A stretch of DNA of 64,000 nucleotides from Gordionus sp. m RMFG-2023 (GCF_954871325.1 NC_088775.1:27443561-27507560), one strand, 5' to 3'; positions 1-12,617 are shown, numbered from the stretch's first letter. A program made the numbers and translations. The notes: generated by a model not told the origin, from the letters alone.

Positions 1-753
1 ATTGGGCCAATATTTATTACACTTTAAATATAAGTAGTATGGCTTAAATTATACCAAATATAGAGTAATTATTTTTTTAAAAAAAGTGGGCAATATGTGA
101 ATAGCAAAACTAAAATCCTAATCTGATTATTTTGCGTTTTTTTAAATATTAAAAAAGCAAAACATTTACCAAATTGTATTGTCTTATTTTAAATATAACG
201 CCTTAATTTGGAAGCATTATAAGGAATAATTAATAAGATTTTGTAAAAAGTAAAATAAAAAGTGAGCTCAATAATCTATTCACCCCACCTAAAGATCTAT
301 TTTGTCAAAAAAATTTATTCTTAAATTCGAGAATTTTGACCTGGCAACTCTGTGAGTGGATGAAGTAGTTTATTTTTCATTGCCGGATAATTAATTATCT
401 TTGTGATCGTCAGCAATATATTTTCATTTTAAAGATTATTTTATTCTACTTATAATTGTCAAACAAAATAATTATATTTGGCATAAAGTTAATATTCAAA
501 ATTAATTACAACAGCAACAGCCGTTATTTTTATTGATTATTTTTACATAGCCATTTCTCTAAGAAATTAAATTAACGTATTCATTATTCAATTTATTAAT
601 TTAAAAAATATATAAAATTAATAAGCATCTTTTATTTCTTACCAAAAGAATTTGAATGTCTACAAAAGTTATTTCAATTCCAGTAGAGTGCTGTAACTCC
701 TTTCAAATAAAATCTCTTCAATACTTTACGATCTTCGAGGTGTTTTACAGTAG
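1..753. other. A+T-rich sequence, nothing recognised
   Basis: No coding similarity, terminal repeat or RNA gene is recognised in this stretch. It precedes the decayed transposase. Confidence 0.5.
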
Positions 754-2130
754 ATGATACAAGTGTATTCTTTCTTATCAATTAATCAAAATATTTGTAT
801 TTCTTGCCGGAAAAAATTTAAAAAATATTTAACAAATCCCATCTTACCTTTTACTTCTACGATCCCTATCACATTACCTTTTATTTGTAACTTATCTTCT
901 ACCTCATCTAATAATGAAACATTTAGCGTTCTGAACCTCGTAAAACATGCAATAATCCCGAATCTTATACAGATTTTAATACTTCAACTTTAAATGAAAT
1001 TTTGCCATTTTTAGGAGAGACACAATGTATCATTGGAGAGACAGCTATTAAAAAGAAAAGGTTAAAAAAATATCCTGTAAATAGATTTTTGAAAATTCAG
1101 GGAAAAATTAAAAATGTTTTTAAAATAAATCTAGAGGATCAAGCAAAAAAAGATGAAGCCGAAATCATAAATCAACTGAAATAAAAATTTGCAAATTTTC
1201 GCAATGAAATTACAAATTTAACAATTTATCAAAATCTTGAACGCTTGATAAAATTGGAAGGAATTTTCAACCGCAAATATTATGGCCCGGAGAGCTAAAC
1301 AATTAGTTGAAGAAAAGAGTGTTCTGTATAATCCAAATATCATAAAACAATTCTGGATGACGTTGCAAATAAAGTAATAGAATTTTATAATTCTGACGAA
1401 AACAGCATACTTATACCAGGTATGAATAATTTTATATCAATGAAAGTTAATGGAAAAAAGAACCAAGTGTAAAAGAGGTATTAGTTATATGTAATATAAA
1501 AGAATTAATTACCAATTTTAAAGAAATAAGCAGTAATATAAAGATAGGTTTTAAAGTTTGCTATTATGAGACCAAAAAACTGTATTTTAACAGGTGGTCT
1601 GAACACATATAATATCCTAATTTTAAATATAATTGCTGGTAAATTATATCAGTTAGCTAACCAGCATAACTATTCATTTCCTCCCTTAAAAGATTATAAA
1701 CAATACATTTCACAAAGTCTATGCAATCCAACCCAGCCTTGCTGTTACTTTAGGAAATTGTAAATGTTTCCAGGCACTTTGGAACTTATAGAAAGACTAC
1801 ATTTATTGTTTGATAATAATGCCATTGAATATATAACATTTAAACAATGGTTGGCAGCTGACCGTACTACACTCGAAACTTTAACAAAGTCCGTCAACGA
1901 ATTTGTGGGGTATTTGATTGAAAAATTAAATATTTTAATTCCTCATGCATTTATTTCTTCGGAACAATCTTCATTTTTTAAGTCATTAAATCGAATTTGA
2001 AGGATGGGGAATATCTAATAACATCCGATTTTGCAGAGAACTACGCTTTTGTAGTTCAAGATAACGCTCAAAGATTTCATTGAACTAATAATCAGGCAAC
2101 AGATTTATTACCGTGAAAGCGATATCATCT
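754..2130 (+). pseudogene. Decayed DDE-type transposase (DFAENY family)
   Basis: Fragments in shifting + frames resemble a transposase-like family that I recognise from many invertebrate genomes but cannot name. In order they are: a segment with RAKQLVEEKSVLYNPN near 1290; a segment ending NIKIGFKVCYYE just before 1570; RPKNCILTGG at about 1567; a run at 1764-2000 with PGTLELIERL, FKQWLAADRTTL and LIPHAFISSEQSSFF; and LITSDFAENYAFVVQDNAQ at about 2015-2075. Several stop codons and frame changes interrupt it, so it is not functional. The DFAENY block probably contains a catalytic Asp, but that is inference. No terminal repeats were found, so the element boundaries are unknown. Confidence 0.65.
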
Positions 2131-2548
2131 TTAAGTTACTTATAGTCTAAAATACAATACTTGTTCCTTTTATTTATTTCAAATAAAATTAATTGTATTC
2201 ATGAAAGAAAGATTTGATACGATTTCAATAATTTTTTATTTTTCTGATGGAGCTGTTATAGTGCGCACAAATTGAGTTCAACACTCCGTTTTAAAAGCAA
2301 ATAATGCATTTTAAATGGTGTTGTGCAAATTGGATTTTTTTACGGCAAGCGTTAAAAAAAAAGCAAACTAGTTTGATTTTTTTATGCGTTTTTATTTCGC
2401 GCCAATATATATTTTTAATTTTATTTAGTGATTTTATATAATTATACATATTGTAATATATTAAAAATATTTAATAAACTTTTTTAAATTTTAAAATGGA
2501 AACAAATGCGAAATTGTAAGTTAATTATTTTACATTTATATAATTATT

Positions 2549-2782
2549 ATGTTATTTAGAGTGTGGGACGACATAGTGACAAAAAAATTCTGTGCCTTAT
2601 TAGAGAGTCAAGAAATGATCTGGAATCAGCAGCATCCAGACCATAAAAATTCTACATTAGTGCTAAATGGTTTATCATCCATTAGCCAAAGGTATAAATA
2701 TATATATAAGATTAAAGAAATTATATTTTTAATAGCATGGAAGTTGAATTTCCTCAGCATGATACAACTGTGTCATGCATAA
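2549..2782 (+). pseudogene. Harbinger MADF/Myb-like accessory protein, fragment
   Basis: This short frame contains a tryptophan-led segment (VWDDIVTKKFCALLESQEMIW) followed by NQQHPDHKN, resembling the start of a MADF/Myb-like DNA-binding domain. Harbinger elements usually encode such a protein beside the transposase. The frame runs into intron-like A+T-rich sequence after about 50 residues. The downstream + frame at 3939-4172, with a basic stretch (KRLREIRRERKAR), could be its C-terminal part. That link is an inference. Confidence 0.5.
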
Positions 2783-3623
2783 AGAAGAAGATGAAGAACT
2801 TCAAGGATTTTTATTAAAAATATTTATATTTTTGTAATATTATTGTAAATATATATATTTATATATAAAACAAAGTAGTATTCAATATTAATAGTGTCCA
2901 TTTTTCAAAAAAATATATAAATGAGCTAACTATCATTTGGCATTTTTATTAAAATATATAGTTTTTTAATAAAATAGGATATCAAATTATGAAAGAATGT
3001 GATTGAATTAACATTTATGAAAATCTAATAAATAAAAATATCAGGGATATCATGGTTGGGAGAATTGTAAATTTAAGATTAGTAAGTATATATATTATAA
3101 ATTTTGAAACAATAATTAGAGATCTTGATGCCTTTCTAGGAATATATGCCAATGTTTATCACAAGCCCTTTGCAATTTTTTTTAACCATAGTTTAGGCAA
3201 TATTATCTAGAAATTAATGTAAAAAGAATAATAGTGTATGATTTTTTAAGATATTGACTATTTATATAGAAAATATTTACTATGTTTTATTGAGCTAATT
3301 TTTTGACATCACCTTATGTGATTATAATAGAAAAATTATTATTCAAAATTTATTAAGCATTTTTATTAATATATGTAGATTATAAATAAAAATATATTAA
3401 GATAAAATAAATAATAATATAAAATCATTTATGAATTTAAAAAAATTTTGAATGAATTTCTGATATTCCTTGCTTCATTAGATGATGCATTATTGTCCCT
3501 AATAACAGACATAGGTCTTACATTCAAGTTCGTGATATCTGTAAATATATTTTTTAAAATAACAAAATATAGATTTATCCATTTATATTAAATATTTTTT
3601 AAATACCTATCTGATCAACATCA

Positions 3624-3899
3624 TCAGGTAAGCCCTCCAAGGATATGATAATGTTTGTAAAATACATATAGAATGTAGGAGAAAGTCGTTCTCCTCATCC
3701 TTGTATAATTGAAAAATTGGGATGGAGTAAGATCTGCTTTTATAGTAATATACTCTGAAAATAAATTTCTCTCCATAAATATTTTTGAGGTCTTCCTTCT
3801 TCTCTTTGTAGATTTCCTTCTCTTTAGTAAATATAAAGCAATTAGTTGCTTATCTTGTAAATTAAAAAATTCCATATTGTTTAATAAAAATGTTTTCAA
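3624..3899 (-). pseudogene. Harbinger transposase N-terminal fragment
   Basis: The minus-strand frame has a basic segment (KRRKSTKRRRK), then ERNLFSEYITIKADLTPSQFFNYTRM and TFSYIL. This matches the N-terminal pattern of Harbinger nucleases, where an FFNY/FRM block precedes the catalytic domain. About 90 residues remain and no DDE core was recognised, so it is a remnant. Its position inside an element with TTA duplications supports the assignment. Confidence 0.6.
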
Positions 3900-4987
3900 T
3901 TTTACGTCATAATAAGCGCAATTGCCCTTTATCGCTATATGAAACAGCAGAGCTATGCTTGGACTATCTCATCCCATCTAATTGGGTTAAGAAATTTGGG
4001 GGTAACCTATGAGATGAGCCCATCCACAATTTTTGGGCAGGCTGCAGTTACCTGTGCGCGCAAGAGGCGAAACCACTTGCTTAAACGCCTACGGGAGATA
4101 AGAAGAGAGAGAAAAGCCCGTACCCGATTAAGTAAGATGTATATTATAGGGAGGGGTATTGGTAAATTTTAAGTTTATGGTCTATATTGAATTTGTTTAC
4201 TAACTCAACTTTGCTTTTTGTAAATCCATGTGAAGGAATCTACTATCAATATTGAGATATAATGTTCATAGAATCTGTAAATAAATATGATTAAAATATA
4301 ATTTTATCACTTGAAATTTTTCTACCGGCTGTTTTCAATTTTAAAATAAAGAAAAAACGTACTGCTTTCAATTTAAACACAGATGAGTTACGTTAAAAAA
4401 CGTACTGCAAGCGCAAACGTTCAATTTGTGCGCACTATTACCCAGTATAAAAACAAAAACTTTGTAAAACTATGCAACCATTATAATGATTTTGGGATCA
4501 AGGCAGAATGGCATTTTTTTGCAACTGGACATGGCAAAACTCCTTGAATAGTTTAGGGGAAATTACTGAGGGGCGACTAGAGCAAGCCTACAACGTCCTT
4601 ATAAAAATCATATACTAACTCCTATGAATTTATATAATTATGCGAGAACTAATCCGGGGATTAATTACATATTTGTCAGCAACGTTGAATATTTAAGAAT
4701 GGAAACCAATCTCAAAAATATATTTTTAAAGGCCAAACGAATTCCCGGGACCCAAAAATATATATCATTCATTTATTCCAATGGAAGGAAAAATGAAAGT
4801 CAAATTTTATTCTAATTCATTAGATTAATGTATGATATTATATAATTAATATGTTTATTACAATATTAATTTCCCATTGATATTCATTTAATATATATAA
4901 TTAGCTAAACAAAGTTATAAATATTTTTACAATTATATTCATTAAAAAAAATAGCTAACTTATGTGTTGAATATGACACAATGTCTA

Positions 4988-5100
4988 CTAGTGATCTGCA
5001 TGGGGCCTAATTTTTCTAACACGGCCAGAAAAAAAACTATATCCAGCCCGATCCCAAACAAATTTTCTTAATATTTGTTTCGTAAATTACTATACATTTG
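4988..5100 (+). repeat. Fragment of MITE family also present at 33464
   Basis: AGTGATCTGC followed by GGGCCTAATTTTTC matches the ends of the element at 33464-33807. Only one end is visible here. Confidence 0.4.
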
Positions 5101-5299
5101 GCATAGTGTTGTTAAAGTTACTTTTGAAACATAACTAGTTACAGTTACTAGTTACATTGGCAAAAATATAACTAGTTACAGTTACTAAATGTAACTAGTT
5201 GTTACAGTTTTTTCAAAAGTAACTAGTTACGTTATAAGTTACTATATACATCATTCATATAACATCTTTATTTACTGAATTTATTTAATATAAATAAAT

Positions 5300-5601
5300 T
5301 ATGATATACAAATTAGAATCATTTGTTTAAAAATAATATACAATTTATTTGTATAAAAAAATAAGTAAATCGAAAAAAATATCGGAAAATAGAATATTTA
5401 TATTTACATCGAATAAAAATATCCTATATATTTGCATTGAAAAAAAAAACATATTTATTTTTCATAAAAATTTGAGTTTAATAAATGTTTATTTGCTTTT
5501 AACGACAATTGGATTTCAAAATGTTTATCTGGGAGACGCGCTCGTTTCTCTCCAAAGATGAGCTTTCCTAGACTGAATAAACGCTCTACAGGAGCACTTG
5601 A
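5300..5601 (-). pseudogene. hAT transposase dimerisation domain
   Basis: Read from the minus strand beginning near 5600, the sequence gives SSAPVERLFSLGKLIFGEKR, then ARLPDKHFE and LKANKHLL. This is the conserved C-terminal dimerisation (hATC) block. The upstream coding lies at 7860-8061, beyond the inserted element. Confidence 0.75.
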
Positions 5602-7859
5602 CAGGGGCGTCGCTAGCCTTTACAATCTCAGAGGGCTTAACTAAAAAATTATTATGGGGGGCGAAGCCCCCATACCTTCCAATTTGCGGGCCTTAGGTCC
5701 GCTTTTGCACGGCCTTCGGCCGGGTTTTATATTAATATTACTTTTTTAAAATTTACTAACCCTAAATAATTAATCTGACTGTCATTTTTTATATTTTGCA
5801 TACAAAATAAACTAGCATATAAAAAAAATATTTTTTAATAGAAAATCTATTTATTACAGTATAAAATATTTTCAATGTGAAATTATTTTGCGTCTAAAGA
5901 ATAATAAATAATAATAAAAGGTTAATTAATTCATATATGCCTCAATTGATAATAGTTTGTGAAAACTACATAATATATTATAATTCTTAGCATCTTACAT
6001 TGACAAAAGGTCATGAAACTAATATAACTCCCTATTACCATTTTAGACAATGTTTTAAGAATGGACTATTAAGAAAAAATTCATAGACCTTACCAAATCT
6101 ATAATTCTCGAAGAAGAGAATATAAACTACCAATCCAAATCATAAAACTATATGGTGGTTAGAGCTTCCTCTTAGATAACATGATGGAAGCTAGATAATT
6201 AATAAAATTAATTTATAAATTTAATAAAAAATTAACATAACCATATTCCCATTTTTTTTAAATTTCCTTCCAATTTATTTAAAATATATTTTGCAATTTT
6301 TTGACCAAGCAACAAGCATTATATTTGTTTTAAGATTGATATGGACATCAGAAAATATCTTTTAAAGAATGTAAATGAAAAAGGTAACTCTATATTTATT
6401 ATAATAAACATTAATTTCCTATCAAGATCATCATCGCAATAAAATTGATTCAATTTCAAGTGAAAATAGGGTATCAGAAATATTATGTAACAATCATGAA
6501 AATATATCAAAAAAGAAGGAAATTAGAATAAATTTAACAAGGATTGATGAACGTATATTTTATATTTATAATGAATTTATATATCTTTTTTAAGTAATGT
6601 TGCTGGGAGATAATAATTCTCTAAATATAAGAGACTTTGAAGTAAGAACTATTTGAATATTAACATAATTATTATTATTAGTTGTTATTGATTCTCAAAA
6701 AGATGATCAAATATTAGAGATTGTGCTAGAGAATGAGAAAAGTAATCCTATCATCCAGGTAGTCCCTCCCAATAGGTATTATATTTTAATATCATTATGT
6801 AATTTGCATTTTTTTAAGTTAATGTTGTTGATGAAAGATCTGAAGTAAATCTTATACAGTCAAGAGTTCAAAATATGGATAGTAAAATTTATATTTTAAA
6901 AATATGTAAATAGTTTATTTAGGTACTTTACCATTTGACATATATATACTAGAGAGTATATATAGGCCACCCAATAATTATAAATTTCTAAGAGATTTTT
7001 CTAGAAGGAAATTAAAATTTCAATTTAATTGGTCTACCACTTGGCCTTGGTTGGCTTACTCACCTTCACAAAATGGGGCTTATTGTAAATAATGTGTTCT
7101 ATTTGAACTAAAATATGCTGGTAAAGGTGAACAAAAATTAAAGCGACTTGTGAATCGCCCATATAGACGTTGGAAAGATGCATGAGAAAATTTTGAAAAT
7201 CATCAAAACAATTTATAGCATAAAAATACACAAAATATTATATCATCTCTTAGAGCAATTAATGATAATGATAGAGATTCTATCATTCATATAATAGGTA
7301 AATTATTTAAAATTATTATAAGAGACCCACAAAGGTACCAGTTTAATTGGCCAACCTTTTGGGTTTCATATTTTATGGCCTTATAATTATTTATTTTTTA
7401 TAAAGACCAAGGTAAAAAGAAAATAACAAATGAAAATAGACGAAAATTATCTCCTATAATAGATGAAATAATTACATGTGGAAATCAATGTATGGCATTA
7501 AGAGGTCATCGAGATTCAGGTTGTATATTTAAGGATGATACAAATGAAAATGATGGGAACTTTAGAACTATTCTCAGAAACCGAGCAATTGGAGATGATG
7601 AGCTCAGGATTAACTTGTTAAATGCACCGAAAAATGGTACGTATTTAAGCCCCACCATTCAAAACAAAATAATTGATGTGTGTAATGATTTAATATTAAG
7701 AAAGGTAGTTGCCAATATTAACAAGTCTCCATTCTTTTCAGTCTTGGCAGATGAATCAACTGATATATCTGGCATAGAGCAAATGTCCTTGTGTGCTCGA
7801 TATTTATATTCTGAAAATGGTAAAATTTATATTTATTTTCCCCTCTAGCGACGTCACTG
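5602..7859 (+). mobile_element. hAT (ZMYM-like) element inserted into a hAT gene
   Basis: The left end is CAGGGGCGTCGCTAG at 5602 and the right end, reversed, is CAGTGACGTCGCTAG ending at 7859. Near the left end is a G+C-rich hairpin (GGGGGGCGAAGCCCCC at about 5656) followed by GGCCTTCGGCCGGG, a signature shared with the elements at 8616 and 9724. The interior carries a decayed transposase. Flanking 8-mers are not identical (gcacttga and attgatgt share ttga), so the target duplication is degraded. Confidence 0.7.
6923..7848 (+). pseudogene. hAT transposase, TTF finger and DUF4371-like region
   Basis: The reading begins with a TTF-type zinc finger region, including PPNNYKFLRDFSRRKLKFQF and STTWPWLAYSPSQNGAYC, with stop codons. 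It continues as an open stretch at 7492-7848 with LRGHRDSG, NFRTILRNRAIGDDEL, YLSPTIQNKIIDVC and FFSVLADESTDISGIEQMSL. That order is characteristic of ZMYM1-like hAT transposases. The catalytic core then stops abruptly and runs into the element's right terminal repeat, so the second half of the protein has been deleted internally. Confidence 0.8.
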
Positions 7860-8061
7860 ATTGATGTAATAACAACATTATATTTAATAAAGAGTATTTT
7901 AAATTTGAAAAATCGTCATATAAAGATAATATGGTGTTATTGGATTTAATAAAAATTTCATTAAATTCATCATTATCAATAATATTTTGACGCTTTAAAT
8001 CAAAAAATCCAACTAAATCTAATGATGTTTGTTGCGAATGAGCCATTTTTGTTAGATTCAC
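7860..8061 (-). pseudogene. hAT transposase segment upstream of dimerisation domain
   Basis: One minus-strand frame reads SQQTSLDLVGFFDLKRQN and SLYDDFSNLKYS; a shift then gives LFIKYNVVITS, which normally sits just before SSAPVERLF. The partner SSAPVERLF block is at 5601, on the other side of the inserted element, so the two were once continuous. Confidence 0.6.
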
Positions 8062-8615
8062 CGCGAGATATTGAAGTATTTATTAAATTTAAAATTTCCA
8101 TTTTTTTTGATCTATTCGAGTAAAGTTTCATCCAAATGTTTTATATAAGCACTGATATAAATGTTTTTTAGACCAATGATTTATTAAATTTAATGAGATA
8201 AGAGAATATACATTACGAATTTATAATAATTAAGTTACAAAAAGTATGATCTGGTTACAAATTTTAAACCAAATTGATATAAATATCCTGATTTTTAGGT
8301 ACTTAAAATCTAAAAATGTATTTAATATTAAATTTAACAAAGGATAAATTAGAAAAAGTTGCTCTATGCTTAGAGATTTAGACAAGGGTGTTAGTAAAAA
8401 AATAAATATTTATTTATTTATCATAAAATGATTGATATTTACAATATTTATTGACCTTAGTAGCCTTTAATGAATATTTTGGATTACCTTTTAATTAATA
8501 TAATTTTTAGTTGAAATATACTTAGGTTTTTATCAACCTATTTAAATTGAAATGTCTAGAGAGATTATTGCTAAACATAGTGGAGAAAAAACACTTATAG
8601 TTTATTCTTACAATG
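8062..8615. other. A+T-rich sequence, nothing recognised
   Basis: Probably the remaining part of the split hAT element and flanking DNA. No coding or terminal repeat was identified. Confidence 0.4.
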
Positions 8616-9153
8616 CATAGGCGTAGCCAGTATTTTCCTAAGGGGGGGAGGGGGAATTGAAAAATTACTGGTGGTTTTACCCCCAGACTTCATTTTGGAC
8701 GGGTCTTTGGCCTGCTTTTGGCCGGCCTTTGGCCGGGTTACCCTAGTCAATATATAGTCATTAAATATTTTTACAAGATAGAAGGTTAATTTTAATAATA
8801 AAAATAAGACTTGAACAATTATGAAATATATTTTTATTAGTTTATATATAATATAATAAATTACTTGTATATACATAATATAAAAGCATGGTAATAATTT
8901 ATTCCAAACAAGTATCAGAAATTTATTTATAAAAAGTAAGTAGACATATAGTTGATATTCTTCTATTATAAAGAATTAGTTAAAAAATACTAGGTAAAAT
9001 TTCACTTTTACAGACATATATGACAGTTAGGGATACAGTTAATATTTTAACAAATTTTACTAATCAAAGCTCTTGATAATAAATATAGCAACAATTTACA
9101 TTCAATTATTTAACGCCATCTATTTATTTATAATAAAAATATTAATCTTCATA

Positions 9154-9623
9154 TTAACACTAGGTTAATTAATATAATAAATTTCACCTATCCATATATT
9201 TTTTATATTTTTTTAACCCGCCTATAAAACTTCTAAAATTTTCCAACGATCAAACATTATTATGGACTTACAAGAAGATACGAAAATTGAAAATATTGAA
9301 GTTGAATTATCTGCTGAAATTGATATTGAAGTACCAATATTGGAAATGGACTGGAAATTGAAAAAATAAAGGCTGATACATCTGAAAATTATGATATAAA
9401 CGAAAATCATTTTGAGAGTAATAATGATTTACCATATTTTATAAAGCCAGATTCTTTGAGAGATGATGGTGATAAAAAGGATGATGTATCACAAATAGAT
9501 GAAGCTATAGAACAAACTAAAGATGCTAATCCTAGTATGCAAAAATAAAAAATAAAATTTTGAAGAAATATTAGTAAAATTATATAGATTAAATATATGT
9601 ATTTTTTACAAATATTAAATATA
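9154..9623 (+). pseudogene. Duplicate of ISWI first exon with 5' flank
   Basis: This block matches 15185-15649 with only about a dozen visible differences. It includes roughly 110 bp upstream with the CTATAAAAC box, the start codon (9262), all of exon 1, the donor (TTA|GTAAAAT) and some 50 bp of intron 1. A small deletion and substitution near 9332 (GAAGTACC instead of GAAGGTTCC) shift the frame, and translation stops at 9367-9369 after 35 residues. It therefore cannot supply the normal N-terminus. Homology ends abruptly where the minisatellite begins. It lies inside the hAT-like element, suggesting capture rather than tandem duplication. Confidence 0.9.
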
Positions 9624-9723
9624 GTTGGCTTGCTGGGTTCGCTTACTGGGTTGGCTTACTGGGTCTGCTGGGTCGGCATGCTGGGTTCGCTTACTGGGTC
9701 GGCCTGTTGGGTATGCTTGCTGG
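9624..9723 (+). repeat. GGCTTGCTGGGT minisatellite, left part
   Basis: Degenerate repeats of about 12 bp around GGCTTGCTGGGT and GGCTTACTGGGT. The array is interrupted at 9723 by the inner hAT and resumes at 13849. Confidence 0.85.
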
Positions 9724-9888
9724 CAGTGGCGTAGCTAAAAATTTTCCTTAGAGGGGGTCCATATATAAAAGCCTGGGGGCTTCGCCCCCCAGGCCCCCTT
9801 TTGCCCGGCCTTCGGCCGGGTTTATCTTAAAAATCATATTGGTTTTTCTTATAATATAAAAGTCCTAGAATTATTAATTATTTTAATT

Positions 9889-10066
9889 AGTGTTGTTAAA
9901 CGGCTCGACTTGAGCTGATTTTTATAAACAGCTAACTCAATATTTTTGCCAAAAAATATTGTTCAAGCCTAGAGATTTCTCGAATAATATAAAACTTGTA
10001 TCTCCATGAGCAAAATTTTCTGGCTAATATATTGAGTTAGCCATATCGGCTAAAATTGAGCCACTA
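9889..10066. repeat. MITE with GCTAACTCAATAT inverted repeats
   Basis: Inverted arms contain GCTAACTCAATAT at about 9930 and ATATTGAGTTAGCC at about 10028. Their outer parts pair as GGCTCGACTTGAGC with GCTAAAATTGAGCC. A second copy lies at 21540-21713. It is nested inside the 9724-13848 hAT. Confidence 0.65.
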
Positions 10067-10164
10067 ATTTTAATTAAAATAACACATTGACACAATTTTA
10101 TTGATATACGTTTCATTTTATTATACTTTTAGAAGTTATTTACAAATAAAAAGCGATTATTTAA

Positions 10165-10355
10165 AATATAAATATTATATTGATTTAATTATAAATATTA
10201 TATTGCTTTAATTATAAATATTATATTGCTTTAATTATAAATATTATATTGCTTTAATTATAAATATTATATTGCCTTAATTATAAATATTAGTATTACA
10301 CATATAAATTGCTTTAATTATAAATATTATATTGCCTTAATTATAAATGATATAT
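10165..10355. repeat. Tandem repeat of about 24 bp
   Basis: About eight copies of a unit like TAATTATAAATATTATATTG, plus CTTT. One copy is interrupted near 10292. Confidence 0.8.
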
Positions 10356-10359
10356 TTTA

Positions 10360-11584
10360 TAATTAGTAAACACATTAAAACTATAGATTAAAAAATAAAT
10401 GTTTTTTTTAAACTGTAAATTTAAGTCGATATCCTTCAAAGTGAAAAAATCAAAATTGTGTTGGCAATATTTTTTTACCAATATATGATAGGTGTTTAAA
10501 ATTAATATTGAGAAACCTAGGCTAATAATCATAGATGACATGTTAGCTTTGGAACCAACTTTTGATTATTATAAGTATAAAGTAATAGACTATTTTCAAA
10601 AACCTCTATATCAAACCATAAATATTACAAACCAATATCAAACCATAAATATTACAAACCATATCCCATAACACAAAACAAACCATAATTTCATAATAAT
10701 AAGACTCAAATTTATTTTTTAAAAACATCAACAACAATCTCTATACATTAACATAAAAAAATATACCAAAATTTAATATAATTATTATCCATTTCTTCAT
10801 CTCCCAAAGGTTCACAGCTGACATCTTATTCAATATTTTCCCATCTCCCACTAGGGGTTTTTCCTAACAATGAAATACACCCCGTGATTATCATCTCCTC
10901 TTCTTCCCCCAAGGAAAACTTAATTCCCCTGTCAGAAAATAACTGACATTTTATGTATTATATTAAATTTATTTCTTCTTTTTTCAACAATTACAACAAC
11001 TATATCACTTGTAGTAGGTGATGGTTCTAAATGATCTAGTATAATTGGTTGTCTATTATCCTTTAGTTTTCTGGAGTATGTGGGAATTGCTAAGATTTTA
11101 AATAAATATAATTTAAATAAGACTAATACCTGACATGAGTGGAACTTCATTTCCATTTAAATTCTCCCTAGATTTTTTATATATCTAAAATTTTAATGTA
11201 AATATTAATAAGTAATTGATTACATTACATTTATTAGATAGTGATTTGTTGTGACTTAGTGTATTTTTTTGTTTGTTATCACTATTTTTTTTACCCCTTG
11301 GTGTGAATATTAATTGAGATATTCCTATAAAAATAAATTAAAATAAAACAACATATTAGATAACCTTTAAATTCTAAATTGATACAGCCTATAATATTTT
11401 GTTGACTACTATCATTCTTCTTCAATGTGATACTTGATATACCTAAAATTATGATATAAATATTTAAAGGTAATAGTTAACATTACTTTTACTAGGTAGA
11501 GATTTGAAGTGATCAAGTGTATTTAGCTTATTTTTATCATAATTTTTTATAGAGTATCTAGGTATTTCTAAAATTTAAATGAAT
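10360..11584. other. hAT interior without recognisable genes
   Basis: A+T-rich sequence inside the inner hAT. A short minus frame at 10932-11156 resembles nothing I know. Confidence 0.4.
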
Positions 11585-11905
11585 ACATTTAAATAAGGTC
11601 ATATAAGTTCATAAAATACCTGAGGTGAGTGGTAAATTGTTGCTTATGGTATCAAGTTCATCATTAAAATTCTGATTTTCTATATTAATTGGTGATTCAT
11701 TTAAATAAGGTCATTATAAAATACCTGATGTGGGTGGTAAATTGTTGCTTATGGTATCAAGTTCATCATTAAAATTTTGATTTTCTATATTAATTAGTGA
11801 TTCATTTAAATAAGGTCATTATAAAATACCTGATGTGGGTGGTAAATTGTTGCTTATGATATCAAGTTCATCATTAAAATTTTGATTTTCTATATTAATT
11901 AGTGA
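11585..11905. repeat. Tandem repeat of about 105 bp, three copies
   Basis: Units contain ATTTAAATAAGGTCAT, ATAAAATACCTGATG and GGTAAATTGTTGCTTATG. The second and third copies are spaced 105 bp apart. The first is more diverged. Confidence 0.85.
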
Positions 11906-12617
11906 TTTGGTATGTTCATTTTGTTGACTATCATCATTTTTATTAAATGTAATACTTGATATATCTAAATCTATAATAAAAAATATTTAAATCTTAATAG
12001 ATTATATTACTTGTACTAGGTAGTGATTTTATATGGTCTTTGGGTATATAAATGAGTGTATCAAGATCATTTTCTTCCCTCCTACGTTTGGGTATATCTT
12101 ATAAATGTCAAAATATTTTGGTTAGCCAAAATTATTTAAAATAATAAATTACCCAAAGTGGTTTGTACTGGCAATTTTAATTTAGTTAAAACTATGACTA
12201 GGTGTTTAATTTTAAATTCTAAAATAAAAATAGTTAGCTATTAATTTTAAATATCTTTTATATTAAATGTTATTTTGACCTGGTGTATTTACATCATCCT
12301 TATTATTTTCAATAGAGCCTATAATGCATAAGATATTAATTAGTACACTGGATTAAATATTTTTTAACCTCGTGTATTTATATCATGCTTATCATTTTCA
12401 ACAGGGCATAAATTGCATGAGATATTAGCTGGTAAATTTTTTTTGTTACTTAGTAAATATTTTCTAATGTCCATTTCCTTCAATCTTAAAGTTCGTAAAT
12501 AGGAAATAACAATCTTTACTTTTTAGTCATAAATTTAATCTCTTTAATAATTTCATTTATAAAAATGCTACAAAATATAAACCAAATATATATTATTAGA
12601 AATAAAAGCAGAGAAAG

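Larger units (their letters stand above)
2259..4437. mobile_element. PIF/Harbinger-like DNA transposon, full length
   Basis: The ends are inverted repeats: TAGTGCGCACAAATTGA at 2259 and its reverse complement ending at 4437. Both sides carry TTA (2256-2258 and 4438-4440), the TWA target duplication typical of Harbinger elements. The 2179-bp interior has a MADF/Myb-like reading frame on the + strand and a transposase-like fragment on the minus strand, matching the two-gene layout of the superfamily. Both are broken, so this copy looks inactive. Confidence 0.85.
5107..8100 (-). mobile_element. hAT element split by another hAT insertion
   Basis: The left end reads AGTGTTGTTAAAG, followed by several copies of TAACTAGTTAC between 5140 and 5240, a subterminal repeat pattern. 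Minus-strand coding for the C-terminal part of a hAT transposase is present in two pieces, at 7860-8061 and at 5300-5601, separated by the element at 5602-7859. Removing that insertion joins the two pieces in a plausible order. The far end of this host element was not found, so the right boundary is approximate. Confidence 0.6.
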
